Below are positions 12,301 through 23,305 of a stretch of 64,000 nt of DNA, in pieces. Under the pieces are notes generated by a model, which searched no databases, was not told the DNA's origin, and saw nothing but the letters and a program-made list of their open reading frames with translations. Position 1 is the stretch's first letter. Every line of letters starts with the position of its first letter. The stretch comes from Apiosordaria backusii (lineage: Eukaryota; Ascomycota; Sordariomycetes; Sordariales; Lasiosphaeriaceae). Made by a program: the position numbers and the translations under genes. The stretch lies in NCBI GenBank assembly GCA_030549205.1, contig JAUKTV010000001.1, positions 5,022,001-5,086,000 of the forward strand, given 5' to 3'.

Positions 12301-13342
12301 AGTGGCTAGTATACATATACATTGGAGGATAGGGGTCAGTTGGTATGGAGTGGGAAAAGGAGGGGATGATGGCTTCATTGCTTGGTGGCTTTGTGGCGTT
12401 TAAGGGAATCATATGCACAACATTTGCTTTTTCGGTTTTTTTTTTTTTTTTTTTGGTAGAGATGGGGACTTGAATCCGGCTTACTACACACATTTACATT
12501 GTTTTATGGGATTTGTAGGATATATAGATACCACCATTTTTTGTGTTTTATTTGCAAAATGGGAAATCGCTTTCACTTGGCATTACACGTTCCTCCTTCA
12601 CTATCCCATTAATCAGAGGTTTGTAGAGAGAGAGATGTGATTGGTGAATTGTTACATCACTACGTTGTCTTGTATCCTTGAAGCTCGAGGGACTGAGGTG
12701 ACGTGGGATATGATCTCTCAACATCATCGTTGGTTCTCGTGATGGGTGGTGTTGTGTCGTGAGGAATGCAACCCCCACTCTTCAGCTTGGAGGAGGGGGG
12801 GAGGGGGGGGGGGTCCGGTGATTATTTCCATATAGGTAAGAAAGCCTGCATATATCAGACACGTCAATGTCAGCCCAAACTGAAACCCAAAGACCCTCGA
12901 TTAGGTATTCAGCTCCCACGCGTTTCTCAAGCAAGGGAGCAAGGGGATTGTTGGTCTCGCCCAACAATCTTCAGGGCCCCGGGCAGCTGTTGTGAAGACG
13001 AGACACGCCCACCGTCCTCGATCCAAGACAACAAGAGACAGGGGGTGGCGGGAAAAGCAAGCTGGGGTCGGGAACCATTTTCTTTTTTTTGTTCCTGATC
13101 AGGTTTAGTGCCGTAAATCCCACGTGGCAGCCACGATCTTGGCTCGTTTTGACTAACCCCCTTTGTGCTGAAACGCGAGTTGTTGTTGGTGTCGCTTGTG
13201 GGCGCGTAACTGGAATCGAAGCTATGCTATTTTTGGTAGGGGATGTAACGTACGTTAACGGGAATTGCCAAGATAACCACACACAAACATTGAAGACTTG
13301 AAGGGTTGATTGGAAACGACACTAACACAATGTGAATGAGTG
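12301..13342. other. Intergenic segment
   Basis: 3' flank of the Whi5-like gene. Contains a T21 homopolymer-like run near 12434-12454 and a G-rich run near 12792-12812. No gene supported. Confidence 0.5.
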
Positions 13343-13454
13343 AGAGACTGAGAGACTGAGAGACTGAGAGACTGAGAGACTGAGAGACTGAGAGACTGAG
13401 AGACTGAGAGACTGAGAGACTGAGAGACTGAGAGACTGAGAGGCTGAGAGACTG
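13343..13454. repeat. 8-bp minisatellite, 14 units
   Basis: Fourteen head-to-tail copies of AGAGACTG in 112 bp. All are identical except one AGAGGCTG unit, the 13th. It lies about 190 bp from the 3' end of the NRDE2 gene, in noncoding DNA, so length change would not alter a protein. There are no spacers, so it is not a CRISPR array. Confidence 0.95.
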
Positions 13455-13648
13455 AGATTGACTTGTGTCAATTCGACATGGTCTTACAAGGGAATTTTGT
13501 TTAGTATGTGGTATGGAATTCATTGCTCCTGTAGTAATGCTCTCCCACAGTACCTGACTGAAGCACCACAGCAAAAACTGACCTCCAAAGTTCAAATTTA
13601 TCATTGATTATTTAATCAGCAAAGCTACCCCCAACTTAGCGATCCTCT

Positions 13649-16600
13649 TCAACCCTTCTTCATCACCAAATCCTCCAAATCCACCCCAACTCTTCCCCCC
13701 TTCCCAACAAGCGTCCCCACCACAGCCCTCAACTCATCCCCTGTAAACGCCTCCCCACCTTGATAAACCCCCCTTTCCCGCTCTCCTCCCATCCCCATCC
13801 CCATCATATCAAACGCCGTCAAATACAACCCCCTATCCCAACAGCACCCCTCAATCCCCCTATAAAACGCCCCCCTCCACTGCCCCCTCACCTCCCCCCT
13901 CCCAGCACAAAACCTCACATACCCCCTCCACACCTCCCCACTCCCCCCGCAAGCCTCAGACTCCGCGACAGCAGCCTCAAACGCCGCCTTTGCCGAGTGA
14001 GCCGTCCCATTACCAACTTCATACATTATCGCGAATCTCCTCGTGCTGAGGCAGTCAACCCCCGGCTGCAAAGCTACATCTTGGAGAAACGAGCGAACAG
14101 GGTCGTTGATCAACAGCGGTGGCTGAGCCCATGCCAACAGCGACAAAAAGATTATATTTGAAGGGAAGAGTTCCAAATAGGATATCAGCTGGGAGAGGAC
14201 AAAACTCGGGCGGTGAGGGCCAGAAGTGGCGTGGTGGTAGAGTAATCGAGAGGCGGTTTGCAGCAGGCGTTCGAGATGGGGTGATTTGCCTAGATTTCGG
14301 GATTTAAATCCGCTGACGAGAGGGGGGAGGGTTGCCAAAGCGGCGGAGATGTTGCCTTGGGTAGTGGCCGAGGTTGGTTCAGAACTTGAAGAGGTGGAGG
14401 AGAGGTACTCTACCAGGAGCAGACTCTCTGCGTGCTGGATTGCTGTTTCGAGGTCACCTGATGACAGGGAAAAGTCCCTAATTGTGGAGAAGTGGGATTT
14501 TGCCTTCAAGAGGAGGGCTGGTGGCGGGGGAGGGAGGTTGGAGTTCAAGAAGTCTGGATCGACGGACGAGCATAGCTGGCTGAGGGCTAGGTCTTTTTCG
14601 TTGGATTGGAGATGGAGCCAGACGCGGGTGTTATAGAGGATTTGGCTGCCGGGTAGGTTGATGGCGGAATCTAGGACTTTGAAGGCGAGTTCTGGGTTGT
14701 TGTTTGCCCATTCGATTAGGGCGTAGGCGTTGTAGAGCCTTGTGTTGGTGCTGTATTGCTTCAGGAGGGCCTTTGCGACTTTTTTGGTGGCTTTGGGGTC
14801 GCTGTTTAGCCACTGCATAGCGAGATAAATCTCAGCTAGCTCTTCACGGTGATGATCTGTGACCAACCGCTTTAATGTTCCTAGCACCCATTGAAGGTCA
14901 AGTTGACTGTCCCCAGGGAGGTGGGTTTTATCCCATGAGTCCAGGCACTTGAACCAGCCCTCTTTGGTGAAAAGCAGCTCGGATGAGACGGCCATATCAC
15001 CCCCTTGCTGTCCAAACTCGGGCGGTGGTTTTGACAAGTCAACATCCACACCCTCCAGACTGTCTTTTTTGACCATCTCCCACGGCCGAAAAGCCTGTCC
15101 TTTCGCAGCCAAAAACGGATCGTTCCGCCATTTCTTGACAAATCCTTCTTCAGAGGCAGAAGGAATTCCAACAAAAACACCAAACCCCTCCACCACCAAC
15201 CTCTTCGCCGTGTCCAACACCTCGGCAGGGAACCAAACAACAAATTCTTTGATATCCCCCCACATGACCACCCGAAACGGATCCTCGTCTGTCCCTTCAT
15301 CCAGCGTCCTCGCCGGCATCCTTGCCTTTTCTGCACGTTTCCTCTCCATGGCTGCCCAGAGTTGGTAGGGGTCTTTATACCCCTCAACATCAATCCCATC
15401 CCCTTGACCATCATCAATCTTGGGATCTGGCGGCAAATCATCACCACCAGTAGCCTCATAACACGCCCACCCCTTTGCACCCTCCTCACCAAACCTTGCC
15501 ACTTCGCTTTCCCAAAACTCCTCAAATAACTCTGCTGAAGACGACTGTGAAGGTCGGGAAAAGGTCATTTCCAGCAGGGCTTGCCAAGAGGCAACCGCTA
15601 GCTCAACATACCCAGCATCTTGCAACAGCCTAGTCAGACGGAGGAATACGTAAATAATCTGCTGGCATATCTCAACGCTGCTGCTGCTATCCGAAGCACC
15701 GGATATTTCCTTGGCGAGGGCCTTGAGTTTGGCAGTAAGGATATCCCGTATTTTTTCGACGGTACAGCTCCCCACTCTAGACATTTCCCAGTTGAGCCTT
15801 GCGCGCCAGAGCTCGAAGCTGCTGCTGTCTGGAGTTGCGTGATATTTCTGGGGGAGACTGTCCCATTTCTTGGCTGCGGTTTTGTCGTCCCAGATTTTGA
15901 GGCCGGTGGTTATCATGCCTAGGAGTAAAGTATCCCGCTGGTCGGGCTGGGAAGAAGGTGGGAGATGGCCCAGGGCTTCTTGGTAGAGAGATAGTTTGAG
16001 TTCGGCCAGGGCTTTGATTTCGTTTTCTGTGCGGGGACGGGGGTGACCGATGTCTTCTGCAAATAGGGAGTCTTGAAGAGCGATGAGTTTGAGCCAGGAG
16101 GGGATGTCGGTAGGTTGAGAGCGAAGGTGGCGAGTGAGACGAATAGATGCATCTCTGGCGGATGAGAGCTCTTTCTTCTCCTCTGACGGCCCTTCGTCTT
16201 CGTTTTCAGAATCATCGGATTCAGACTCTGAAGGGGGAGGCTTTGCCTTGCCGTAGATGGACCTGTAGTCAGGCTGTTGATCTTCATCAGAGCCTGATTC
16301 AGGGCTTTCTTGTCCTCGTTTTCGTTTTTTAGACGGAACTAGCGAGATAAATTCTTCTGATGGCGGCGGTGGAGGCTTTGTTGATGATCTGATCCGTCTT
16401 GACTTGGTGCGTCGAATTTGCGATAGGAGAACCTTGTCCCTGAAGGCTGAGCCTAGTCCTTCACGGGAGAAGGACAGAGAAAACAGATCTCGGGGACCAT
16501 CGCGGTGGAGGATGAGATGTCCTCTTGATCCTATGATTTTTCCGTTGCCGGCGCGGTAGTAGGCCGGGATTTTGGACCGGTCGTTGCCACCATAGCGAAA

Positions 16601-17047
16601 AATAAGAGGGTCGCCCTTCTTGTCAATGAAGAAGATGTCATTGATGGTCAGGGTGGCTGGAGTAGGTTTGGTTGAACTCCTAGGTTGGGCTGAAGCTTCT
16701 CGTGAGCTACGATGGTGATCTCCGTCTTTGCGTCTTTCTAGGTCCCGGTGCCTGACCCTCTCCCTGTCCCTATCTCTGCTCCTTTCTCTCTTCCTGTCCC
16801 CATCACGATAGCGATGGCGCCGTTCACTTTCACCATCCCGGGAATGATGCCTTTCACGGCGGTCACGGTCTCGTTCGCGATCATCATGCCTTCTTTTGGA
16901 TTCTCCACCGGGGTCCCCGTGCCGGTCATTGGCAGGCTTCCGTGCCTCCCCCGATGCGGGTGCTGGTTCGGGCTTGGGTGTGGGTTTCGGCTGGAAGGAT
17001 CCGAACTTGGGCACGGCGCGTTGCCGTTTCTCCTCTTTTGACGACAT
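13649..17047 (-). CDS. nrde2: NRDE2-family RNA surveillance/splicing factor
   Basis: Intronless frame of 1132 aa from ATG at 17047. The frame continues upstream only through a GTG, so this ATG is chosen; MSSKEEKRQRAVPKFGSFQP is a typical start for the family. Residues about 40-120 are Arg/Asp/Glu-rich (RERDRDRRER type), as in splicing-associated proteins. Next comes the conserved block with FFIDKKGDPLIFRYGGNDRS near residue 140, then an acidic linker. A long alpha-helical repeat region (HAT/TPR-like, Pfam NRDE-2) begins around SIRLTRHLRSQPTDIPSWLK and runs to the C-terminus. NRDE2 proteins are nuclear: in worms they act in small-RNA silencing, and in human and fission yeast cells they bind the Mtr4-type helicase and affect RNA decay and splicing. 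The role here is inferred from family. It is divergent from the CLC gene with about 1.1 kb between starts. Confidence 0.85.
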   Translation of the reverse strand: MSSKEEKRQRAVPKFGSFQPKPTPKPEPAPASGEARKPANDRHGDPGGESKRRHDDRERDRDRRERHHSRDGESERRHRYRDGDRKRERSRDRDRERVRHRDLERRKDGDHHRSSREASAQPRSSTKPTPATLTINDIFFIDKKGDPLIFRYGGNDRSKIPAYYRAGNGKIIGSRGHLILHRDGPRDLFSLSFSREGLGSAFRDKVLLSQIRRTKSRRIRSSTKPPPPPSEEFISLVPSKKRKRGQESPESGSDEDQQPDYRSIYGKAKPPPSESESDDSENEDEGPSEEKKELSSARDASIRLTRHLRSQPTDIPSWLKLIALQDSLFAEDIGHPRPRTENEIKALAELKLSLYQEALGHLPPSSQPDQRDTLLLGMITTGLKIWDDKTAAKKWDSLPQKYHATPDSSSFELWRARLNWEMSRVGSCTVEKIRDILTAKLKALAKEISGASDSSSSVEICQQIIYVFLRLTRLLQDAGYVELAVASWQALLEMTFSRPSQSSSAELFEEFWESEVARFGEEGAKGWACYEATGGDDLPPDPKIDDGQGDGIDVEGYKDPYQLWAAMERKRAEKARMPARTLDEGTDEDPFRVVMWGDIKEFVVWFPAEVLDTAKRLVVEGFGVFVGIPSASEEGFVKKWRNDPFLAAKGQAFRPWEMVKKDSLEGVDVDLSKPPPEFGQQGGDMAVSSELLFTKEGWFKCLDSWDKTHLPGDSQLDLQWVLGTLKRLVTDHHREELAEIYLAMQWLNSDPKATKKVAKALLKQYSTNTRLYNAYALIEWANNNPELAFKVLDSAINLPGSQILYNTRVWLHLQSNEKDLALSQLCSSVDPDFLNSNLPPPPPALLLKAKSHFSTIRDFSLSSGDLETAIQHAESLLLVEYLSSTSSSSEPTSATTQGNISAALATLPPLVSGFKSRNLGKSPHLERLLQTASRLLYHHATSGPHRPSFVLSQLISYLELFPSNIIFLSLLAWAQPPLLINDPVRSFLQDVALQPGVDCLSTRRFAIMYEVGNGTAHSAKAAFEAAVAESEACGGSGEVWRGYVRFCAGRGEVRGQWRGAFYRGIEGCCWDRGLYLTAFDMMGMGMGGERERGVYQGGEAFTGDELRAVVGTLVGKGGRVGVDLEDLVMKKG

Positions 17048-18180
17048 CGTACGAGGAGACACTCAGAAAATCTATGCAGCCAGCCCCTCTCCTCCTCCCC
17101 TTAACCTCGTGGTGCCTGTGATCGAGTCATGCAAACACGCGAGGTTTGGGGTGAGTATCGGATGATGTGAAGGCAGAAAAATAATAACGAGAATAACCCC
17201 GAATGTAAAAAGAACTGTCAAGTTCCGGTTCGCTCTGCCGGTGGCTAATCAGTGTCAACTTCGACGTTACACTCCAACGGTCCCGTTGAATCTGGGTGCT
17301 GGATGCAGCTAATTTCTGGAGCAGCCACTGTCCGAGTGTCACTGGCATTTCCCCAGGTTCAGGCGTCGATTGCCTGCCGGGAGATCCCTCTACCGCACTG
17401 TCGCGGCAGCGGCGCCTAAAAAAAGAGGGCCAATGACAGCGCGGGATGCGCAATAGGGGACCACTATGACATAGCGTGTTTCTCGTCTGTCAAGTGTCAA
17501 CACCGGGTCCGGTTCCTGTGCCTGTGCTTTGTTCCTCGGCTTTGGGTCAGTGTTGACTTGGACAAGTGACACTGACATTGACTTTACGAGGGGTTCTTAA
17601 ACAACCAGATGACTTCTGGATGATAAGATACCAAGAACAGGGAAGAAGGTGGATGCCAAATCAATCATCTGAGCAGCATCGCCGCGGGCCTATGACGCCA
17701 AGTGAGACACTGCTGTCTGCACGTGGAGTAGCACTAACAACTACTGCTGGGGGCTCAGCCATCTCCTCTCCAACACCACCGCATTTTGGCCAAACGACCA
17801 AGACCCGGCTACAAGGCCGCCCACATTGCGGCGAGGTGACTTCTTTTTTCTCTTTTTGAAAGGTTATACAGTCCTTCTTTTTTTTTCTCCGGCTTTTTCC
17901 TTCCCTCACGCGACATACCGTCGTACCACCCCGCCATCTATCTCTCTGCACTTTCCCGTGTCGGACATTTGGTCTCATGGCCCTCCTCCAACCCGGAAGC
18001 TAGCACCCGATCTCCCATCTCCATCCCTCAACGAGCGAACTAAAGCCCTTTCAAATCCGGGCAAGCAGCAGCCAGGACAAGCCCATCCCATCCCGTCCTG
18101 CGACTGCCGCCGATCTGTCTCTCTTATCACGCCTCCTCACCTGACAACACATCATCACCCAGCCAGTCTCCACAACGACC
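17048..18180. other. Shared divergent promoter region, NRDE2 / CLC
   Basis: The 1.13-kb space between two divergent start codons must hold both promoters. A CT-rich leader precedes the CLC start. No TATA box is obvious and no intervening gene is supported. Confidence 0.5.
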
Positions 18181-21104
18181 ATGACAGGAAGGCGCCACGC
18201 CCCGCGCCTGCGGGATCCAACCCGCGATACCTCCCTAGCAGCTGATAACGACAACGAAGAAACCCAACAACCCTCCCAATCCTCCCAATACCTCTCCCTC
18301 CCCAGCTCCCCAACCTCCTTCCGCCGTCCCCGCATCATGTCCCGCCGCCCGAGCAACTCCGAAGTTGGCCCCGACGAGCGCTCGCCTCTGCTCGGAGCCG
18401 CCGCCGCCCCCCGGACGTCGCGGATAAGGATCGCGAGCGCGCATGGATCGCCGAGGGTGCCGCAGATGACTAGGAACCAGAGCTACGCCGGTATGTCTCA
18501 GCCACACTGTTGCACAACTTTGTCTCACTACTAACAGGGAAATTGTTAAAGATAGTGTCAAATCCCACCGCCACCACTCCCGCGCCAATTCCTGGGGCTC
18601 AAGGCTCATTCAAGCGTTGGGGGACAACAGACAAGAGTCTTATGGGGGGATGGCCGACTCGAAGTCATCGCTTTATCCGGATGATCGGGTGTGGTATGAT
18701 CAGTTTACTTCTACTGATTGGGTGCATGACAGCATCGCGGATGCCTACCGCGTCAAGGCCTTAAGACAAAGAAAGGATTTCTGGGGGAGGGTGTATGTCT
18801 TGTTTGACGGGGCCCAGGGGTGGATATTGAGCGCGCTGGTGGGGTTTATTGTTGCGGTGCTGGCGTACGCGGTGAATGTGAGCGAGGCGACGGTGTTTGA
18901 CTTCAAGGATGGGTACTGTCAGAGGGGGTGGTTGATTTCGGAGAAGGTAAGTCTATGATACATGAGGGGAAGCTTGGGATAATGGCTGATGGTGTGACGA
19001 AAACAGAGATGCTGCCCTCACGGCGATTGCACCGACTGGCGGGAATGGGGGGAGGTCCTCAATGGTTTTCCTTTTGGGAAGCAGTGGAGCGAATGGATCG
19101 TTTACATTATTATGGTTATTGCTCTGGCTGTTGCGTCGTGTCTGTTGACGCTGACGACAAAAACGGTGGTTCCCTCGGCCTACCGGCTTACGACACTGGA
19201 CGAGAACCTCGCGGCAGAAAACGCGGCGCACATGGGCGATCACGAGAATGACGATGGTACCAATATCAGTCCGCGCCACTCGTATGTCGATGGGCAAGAG
19301 TCATCGTCGGCGAACGCGCCTATGATTTACTACTCGGCTGCTGGGAGTGGTGTGGCTGAAGTCAGGGTCATTCTCAGCGGGTTTGTGCTTCACGGGTTCT
19401 TGGGTCTCAAGACGCTGTTGATCAAGACTTTGGGATTGATTCTGAGTGTTGCTTCGGGTCTGTCACTTGGCAAGGAGGGCCCGTATGTGCACATTGCGAC
19501 TTGTATCGGGAATATTGCTTGCAGATTGTTTAGCAAGTATGATCGAAATGATGCCAAGCGGAGAGAGGTTCTTTCTGCTGCTGCGGCGGCTGGTGTGGCG
19601 GTTGCGTTTGGGGCACCGTTGGGAGGGGTGTTGTTTGGCTTGGAGGAGGTTGCGTATTTTTTCCCGGCCAAGACGCTGTTCAGGACGTTTTTCTGTTGTA
19701 TTACTGCGGCGTTGACGCTCAAGTTTTTGAACCCGTATGGCACGCACAAGATTGTCATGTTTCAGGTGAGGTACTTGGTGGATTGGGAGTACTTTGAGAT
19801 TGGGAGCTTCATCCTGGTGGGAGTGCTGGGGGGCGCGGCGGGGGCGCTGTTTATCAAGGCTTCGAGGCGCTGGGCTAAGACGTTCAGGCGGATTCCGGTC
19901 ATCAAGTCGTACCCGCTGCTGGAGGTGGTGCTGGTTGCGTTTGTGACGGGGTTGATTGGGTACTGGAATGTGTTTACGAAGCTGCCGGTGGCGAAGTTGT
20001 TGTATAATTTGGCGGCGCCGTGTGATGACCGGGATAACAACCTGGAGAATCTGGGGTTGTGTCCGGAGGAGATTGGGGATATCCCGCCGGTGCTGTGGAA
20101 CTTGTTGACGGCGTTTTTGATCAAGGGGTTTTTGACGATTATCACGTTTGGGATCAAGGTGCCGGCGGGGATTTATGTGCCTTCCATGGTGGTGGGTGGT
20201 TTGATGGGGAGGAGTATTGGGCATGTGGTGCAGTGGGTGGTGATGGCTACGCCGAAGTGGGCGTTTTGGGGCACTTGTTCGGCGACGAGCGCGACGTGTA
20301 TCCAGCCTGGTGTGTACGGGCTGATTGCTGCCGGGTCGACCATGTGCGGTGTCACGAGGCTGTCGGTTACGCTGGCGGTTATCTTGTTTGAGCTGACGGG
20401 GAGCTTGGACTATGTCTTGCCCTTCTCGCTGGCTATCCTGGTGGCCAAGTGGGTGGCCGATGCGATTGAGCCGCTGAGCATTTACGACTTGCTGACCGAG
20501 ATGAACTCGTACCCGTTCTTGAACAACAAGCATAAGCCGATTTTCACGTCGGAGCTGGCGGATATTGTGCCGAGGGTGAGGAAGGAGAGGATTATTGATA
20601 TTAGCACCTCGCCTGTTGTTCCGGCGCTGAGTCTGAGGACGAAGCTGGAGCTGTTGCACAGGGCGGGCGAGCTGGATGGAGGGCTGCCGATTATTCGACA
20701 TGGGATTCTGGTGGGGTTGATTCCGGCGCCGGACTTGGAGTACGCGCTGGATAATTTGCCAGATGAAGGGTCGAGCTTGTGCCTGATGGCGAGCGTGCCG
20801 ACGATTGATGACTCGGATGATGGATCGCCGGATCCGACGGACTTTACGCCGTATATTGATCCTGCGCCGGTGGCGCTGGATATCAGGTCGCCGATGGACT
20901 TGGTGTATGAGTGTTTTGTGAAGCTGGGGTTGAGGTATATTTGCATTTTGCGGGATGGGAAGTATGCGGGCATGGTAAGTTTTTTTGTTCCTGTTGTTGT
21001 CGAGAGATAACAGGGGAGAAAGGAAGCTAACAATGGAACAGACACACAAGAAGACGTTTGTCAAGTATATGAGGGAGTTGGAGGAGAAGGAGGGACATAT
21101 GTAA
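18181..21104 (+). CDS. CLC-family chloride channel / Cl-/H+ exchanger
   Basis: Exons 18181-18490, 18552-18946, 19007-20974 and 21042-21104 join in frame to give 911 aa. A second ATG at 18337 (MSRRPSNSEV) could also be the start. The selectivity signatures are present: GSGVAEV (348-354), GKEGPYVH (390-397, with gating glutamate E392) and GIKVPAGIYVPSM. The LEEVAYFFP segment has the acidic pair that carries the proton glutamate in exchanger-type CLCs, so Cl-/H+ exchange is more likely than a pure channel. Ten or more hydrophobic helices are followed by a C-terminal CBS pair (roughly residues 690-911). The N-terminus has ERSPLL, which fits the [DE]xxxL[LI] endosome/vacuole sorting signal, so an internal-membrane location like yeast Gef1 is inferred. 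The last exon codes only 20 residues plus stop. Confidence 0.9.
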
Positions 21105-22635
21105 TTTTTTCTTTTTTTCGTTCGCCAATACCGTCGAGGTTGCTCCTTGACAACATCCTAAGGTACCTTAGACCGAATAAGTATGTACGATGATGGTGCG
21201 GGTGGTCTGGCCGGCTTGCATGTGCTCTGCATTGGAATTAAGCATGGAGGCAGGCAAGGCGTTCTTTTTTTTGGGCGGGGGGGTTTGTGTTTTTTGTTTA
21301 CTTGTCGTTGTTGTAATTAGTTGCTGTTGATGTGTGAGGATTAGTGATGAGATGAGATGAGACGAGATGAGGGAGAGGAGGGAGAGGATAGAATGAGAAA
21401 TGAGATGAGAATGCCGTTTGAAGTAATTAAAGATTATTGTTGTATTTTTGTCATGTTGGTCAGAGTAGTCGTGTGGGTATAAAGACTTGCAGGTAGAATT
21501 GTCACCCTGCCTTGCTGCTTTAGGTAGAATCTCGGAGTTCAAATCTGTCTATCAACTGACTGATATTACAAGCGTTTATCTTTCTATTTTATTTCTATGT
21601 TTCTATCTCAAGTTGGGGAGATTATTCGGGACCGGGCTTCCTTTTCTCGGGAGATACTCTTGCTAAAGTTTATACGACCTGATTTCGACAGAGGTAGTCA
21701 CACACCTGTCTTTGTTCTCAACCCCGCCTTGATAAATGTCTTGGGCTATCAATACACAGGTTGACAAAAATTGTCTGTGATCTCGCCAATTGAAAACTCC
21801 CACCGGGACTGTCTTGTCTGGTAGGTATTCAAGTGAACATAGACCTCCCACTCCCCTCCTCTCTAATGGACAATCTTTTAGTAACTAGGTAGGTATACCG
21901 TCACCCTCAAACACCGTCGAGATGAATGGCCAACGACAAATTTCAGAAAACGATGGGTAATGTTTTTGGGAGTTTTTATCTCCTTGGAGTTTTTCCCCTC
22001 CCCCTCCCCTCCCTTGGGTCTTCTTGTTCTTGCTACTTTCCCTGTTTACCACTTCTTCTAGAACGTTATTTAGTTATTATTACTTATAATGAGATCGCCA
22101 GAGATCGCCAACAAGATAACCGGCGAAAAAGCCCATTATTATCTACACATCATCACTCACGCGCCATCAGTCACCATCATCGGGACCAACACTCATTCCA
22201 CATTCATCGCTCGTGTGATTGACCGAGTACTCATAAACACGATGAAATGCACACTGCCGAGGCGGGCCATAGACGCGGGCGTCCGGGACGGCTATACCCT
22301 CCGGGGGAGTAAAAAGCCGGAAGTAAGCCCTGCAGGAGGGGCAGAGGACAGGAAGACCGGCTGGGGAGGTGGTATAATCCATCATTGGGGAGGGGGGGAA
22401 TCTAATTAGTTGTTAGTAAAAAGGTGGTGGTGAAATAGGGGCAGCAGGCTGGTTGGCATAGCAACATAAAGGGGCAAGTAAACAACAAAAAGAGTAGATA
22501 TCTACATCCTAACAAGGAGGCCGTTATTTTCAGGAAAACGGACCACTTTACACACCAAGATACAAACATCTCATCATCAACGACAGCCAAAACGGGGCAG
22601 CAATTTCCTTGGAAGCCACAAGAGCATGAACATAC
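21105..22635. other. Intergenic region with a 14-bp palindrome
   Basis: 3' flank of the CLC gene. A perfect palindrome, CTAAGGTACCTTAG, lies at 21158-21171. The rest has short random frames only. The DNA at 22402-22635 (minus) is probably intron or 3' flank of the remnant described next. Confidence 0.5.
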
Positions 22636-23305
22636 CCCAATTGTCGAGACTCGTGCATGCTCCTGGTCTCTGAACTGAACCCCACCGGGCAGAGAGACAG
22701 ATTCCGCAGAGCTAGCGTCCCACTGTGAATACAACTCCCTCCTGTTGGTCAAATACAGCCAGTCGAGCTGCCATTTCTCGCCTGTGAACGGGATGAGACC
22801 AAGGGAAGCCGGTGCGAGGATGGCAAAGGCGCGGGCGGACGCGGTGATTTGTGCTGGGGTGAGGGTAAGTCCCTGCTCCTCGTGAGCGGGCGTGGGAGCG
22901 GCAGCCCGGTGGGTCTGTCAGCGGCGAGGAGATGGGTCCGGTTTCTTGCGGTTCAGCGCTGCGGGGGTGGATCGTGAACCCAATTTGTTGATTCCGTGCT
23001 GAAGTGATTTGTCAAACTGGGGTGAGGGTAAGTCCCTCCTCGTGAGCGGGCGCGGGAGCGGCGGTGGCAGCGGGGGTTCGTGAGGACGCCATGGCATTTT
23101 GCCGGTAGTTGTTTGCTCTCGTTCGGTTTTGATAGGGCGTGTGTAGGCGGTCGAATATTCGTACGTGAGCCGGATGAGTATTGGGCAGTGTGGGCTCTCT
23201 CGTGAGCAGACGACGCAGGGTAAAGGTGGAACCTGTTTTTCGACTGCTGATTTCCTCTTCAAGCTTTCCGATTTCTTGTCTTAGAGATTGTGGACTGAGT
23301 GCCAA
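22636..23305 (-). pseudogene. Degenerate, internally duplicated coding remnant (unrecognised)
   Basis: Minus-strand translation of about 22636-22907 gives a coding-like frame running through HEEQGLTLTPAQITASARAF, a hydrophobic stretch (AILAPASLGLIPF), GEKWQLDWLYLTNRRELYSQ and on to VSTIG before a GTATGT donor. Upstream, a 45-bp near copy of the TPAHEE-LTLTP coding stretch (23017-23061 versus 22854-22901, the second with 3 extra bases) lies in a different reading phase, and an in-frame TGA separates the two. Farther upstream (about 23165-23300) is a helix-like frame with RQEIGKLEEEISS but no ATG. The pieces cannot be joined into one intact protein, so I read a broken gene or a multi-exon gene that I cannot parse. 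No family is recognised. Confidence 0.3.

Noticed and set aside
13343..13454. CRISPR-like repeated array
   Set aside because: Repeats are 8 bp and contiguous with no spacers, and the genome is eukaryotic.
17048..17062. N-terminal extension of NRDE2
   Set aside because: The open frame begins with GTG here; the first ATG is at 17047 and gives a family-typical start.
19463..21064. 533-codon minus-strand open frame opposite the CLC gene
   Set aside because: Arg/Gln/His-rich composition, no domain, fully inside a well-supported sense gene and crossing its intron.
22402..22635. Cys-rich C-terminal continuation of the frame at 22752
   Set aside because: It follows a GTATGT splice donor and turns into low-complexity hydrophobic sequence, so it is more likely intron or 3' flank than protein.
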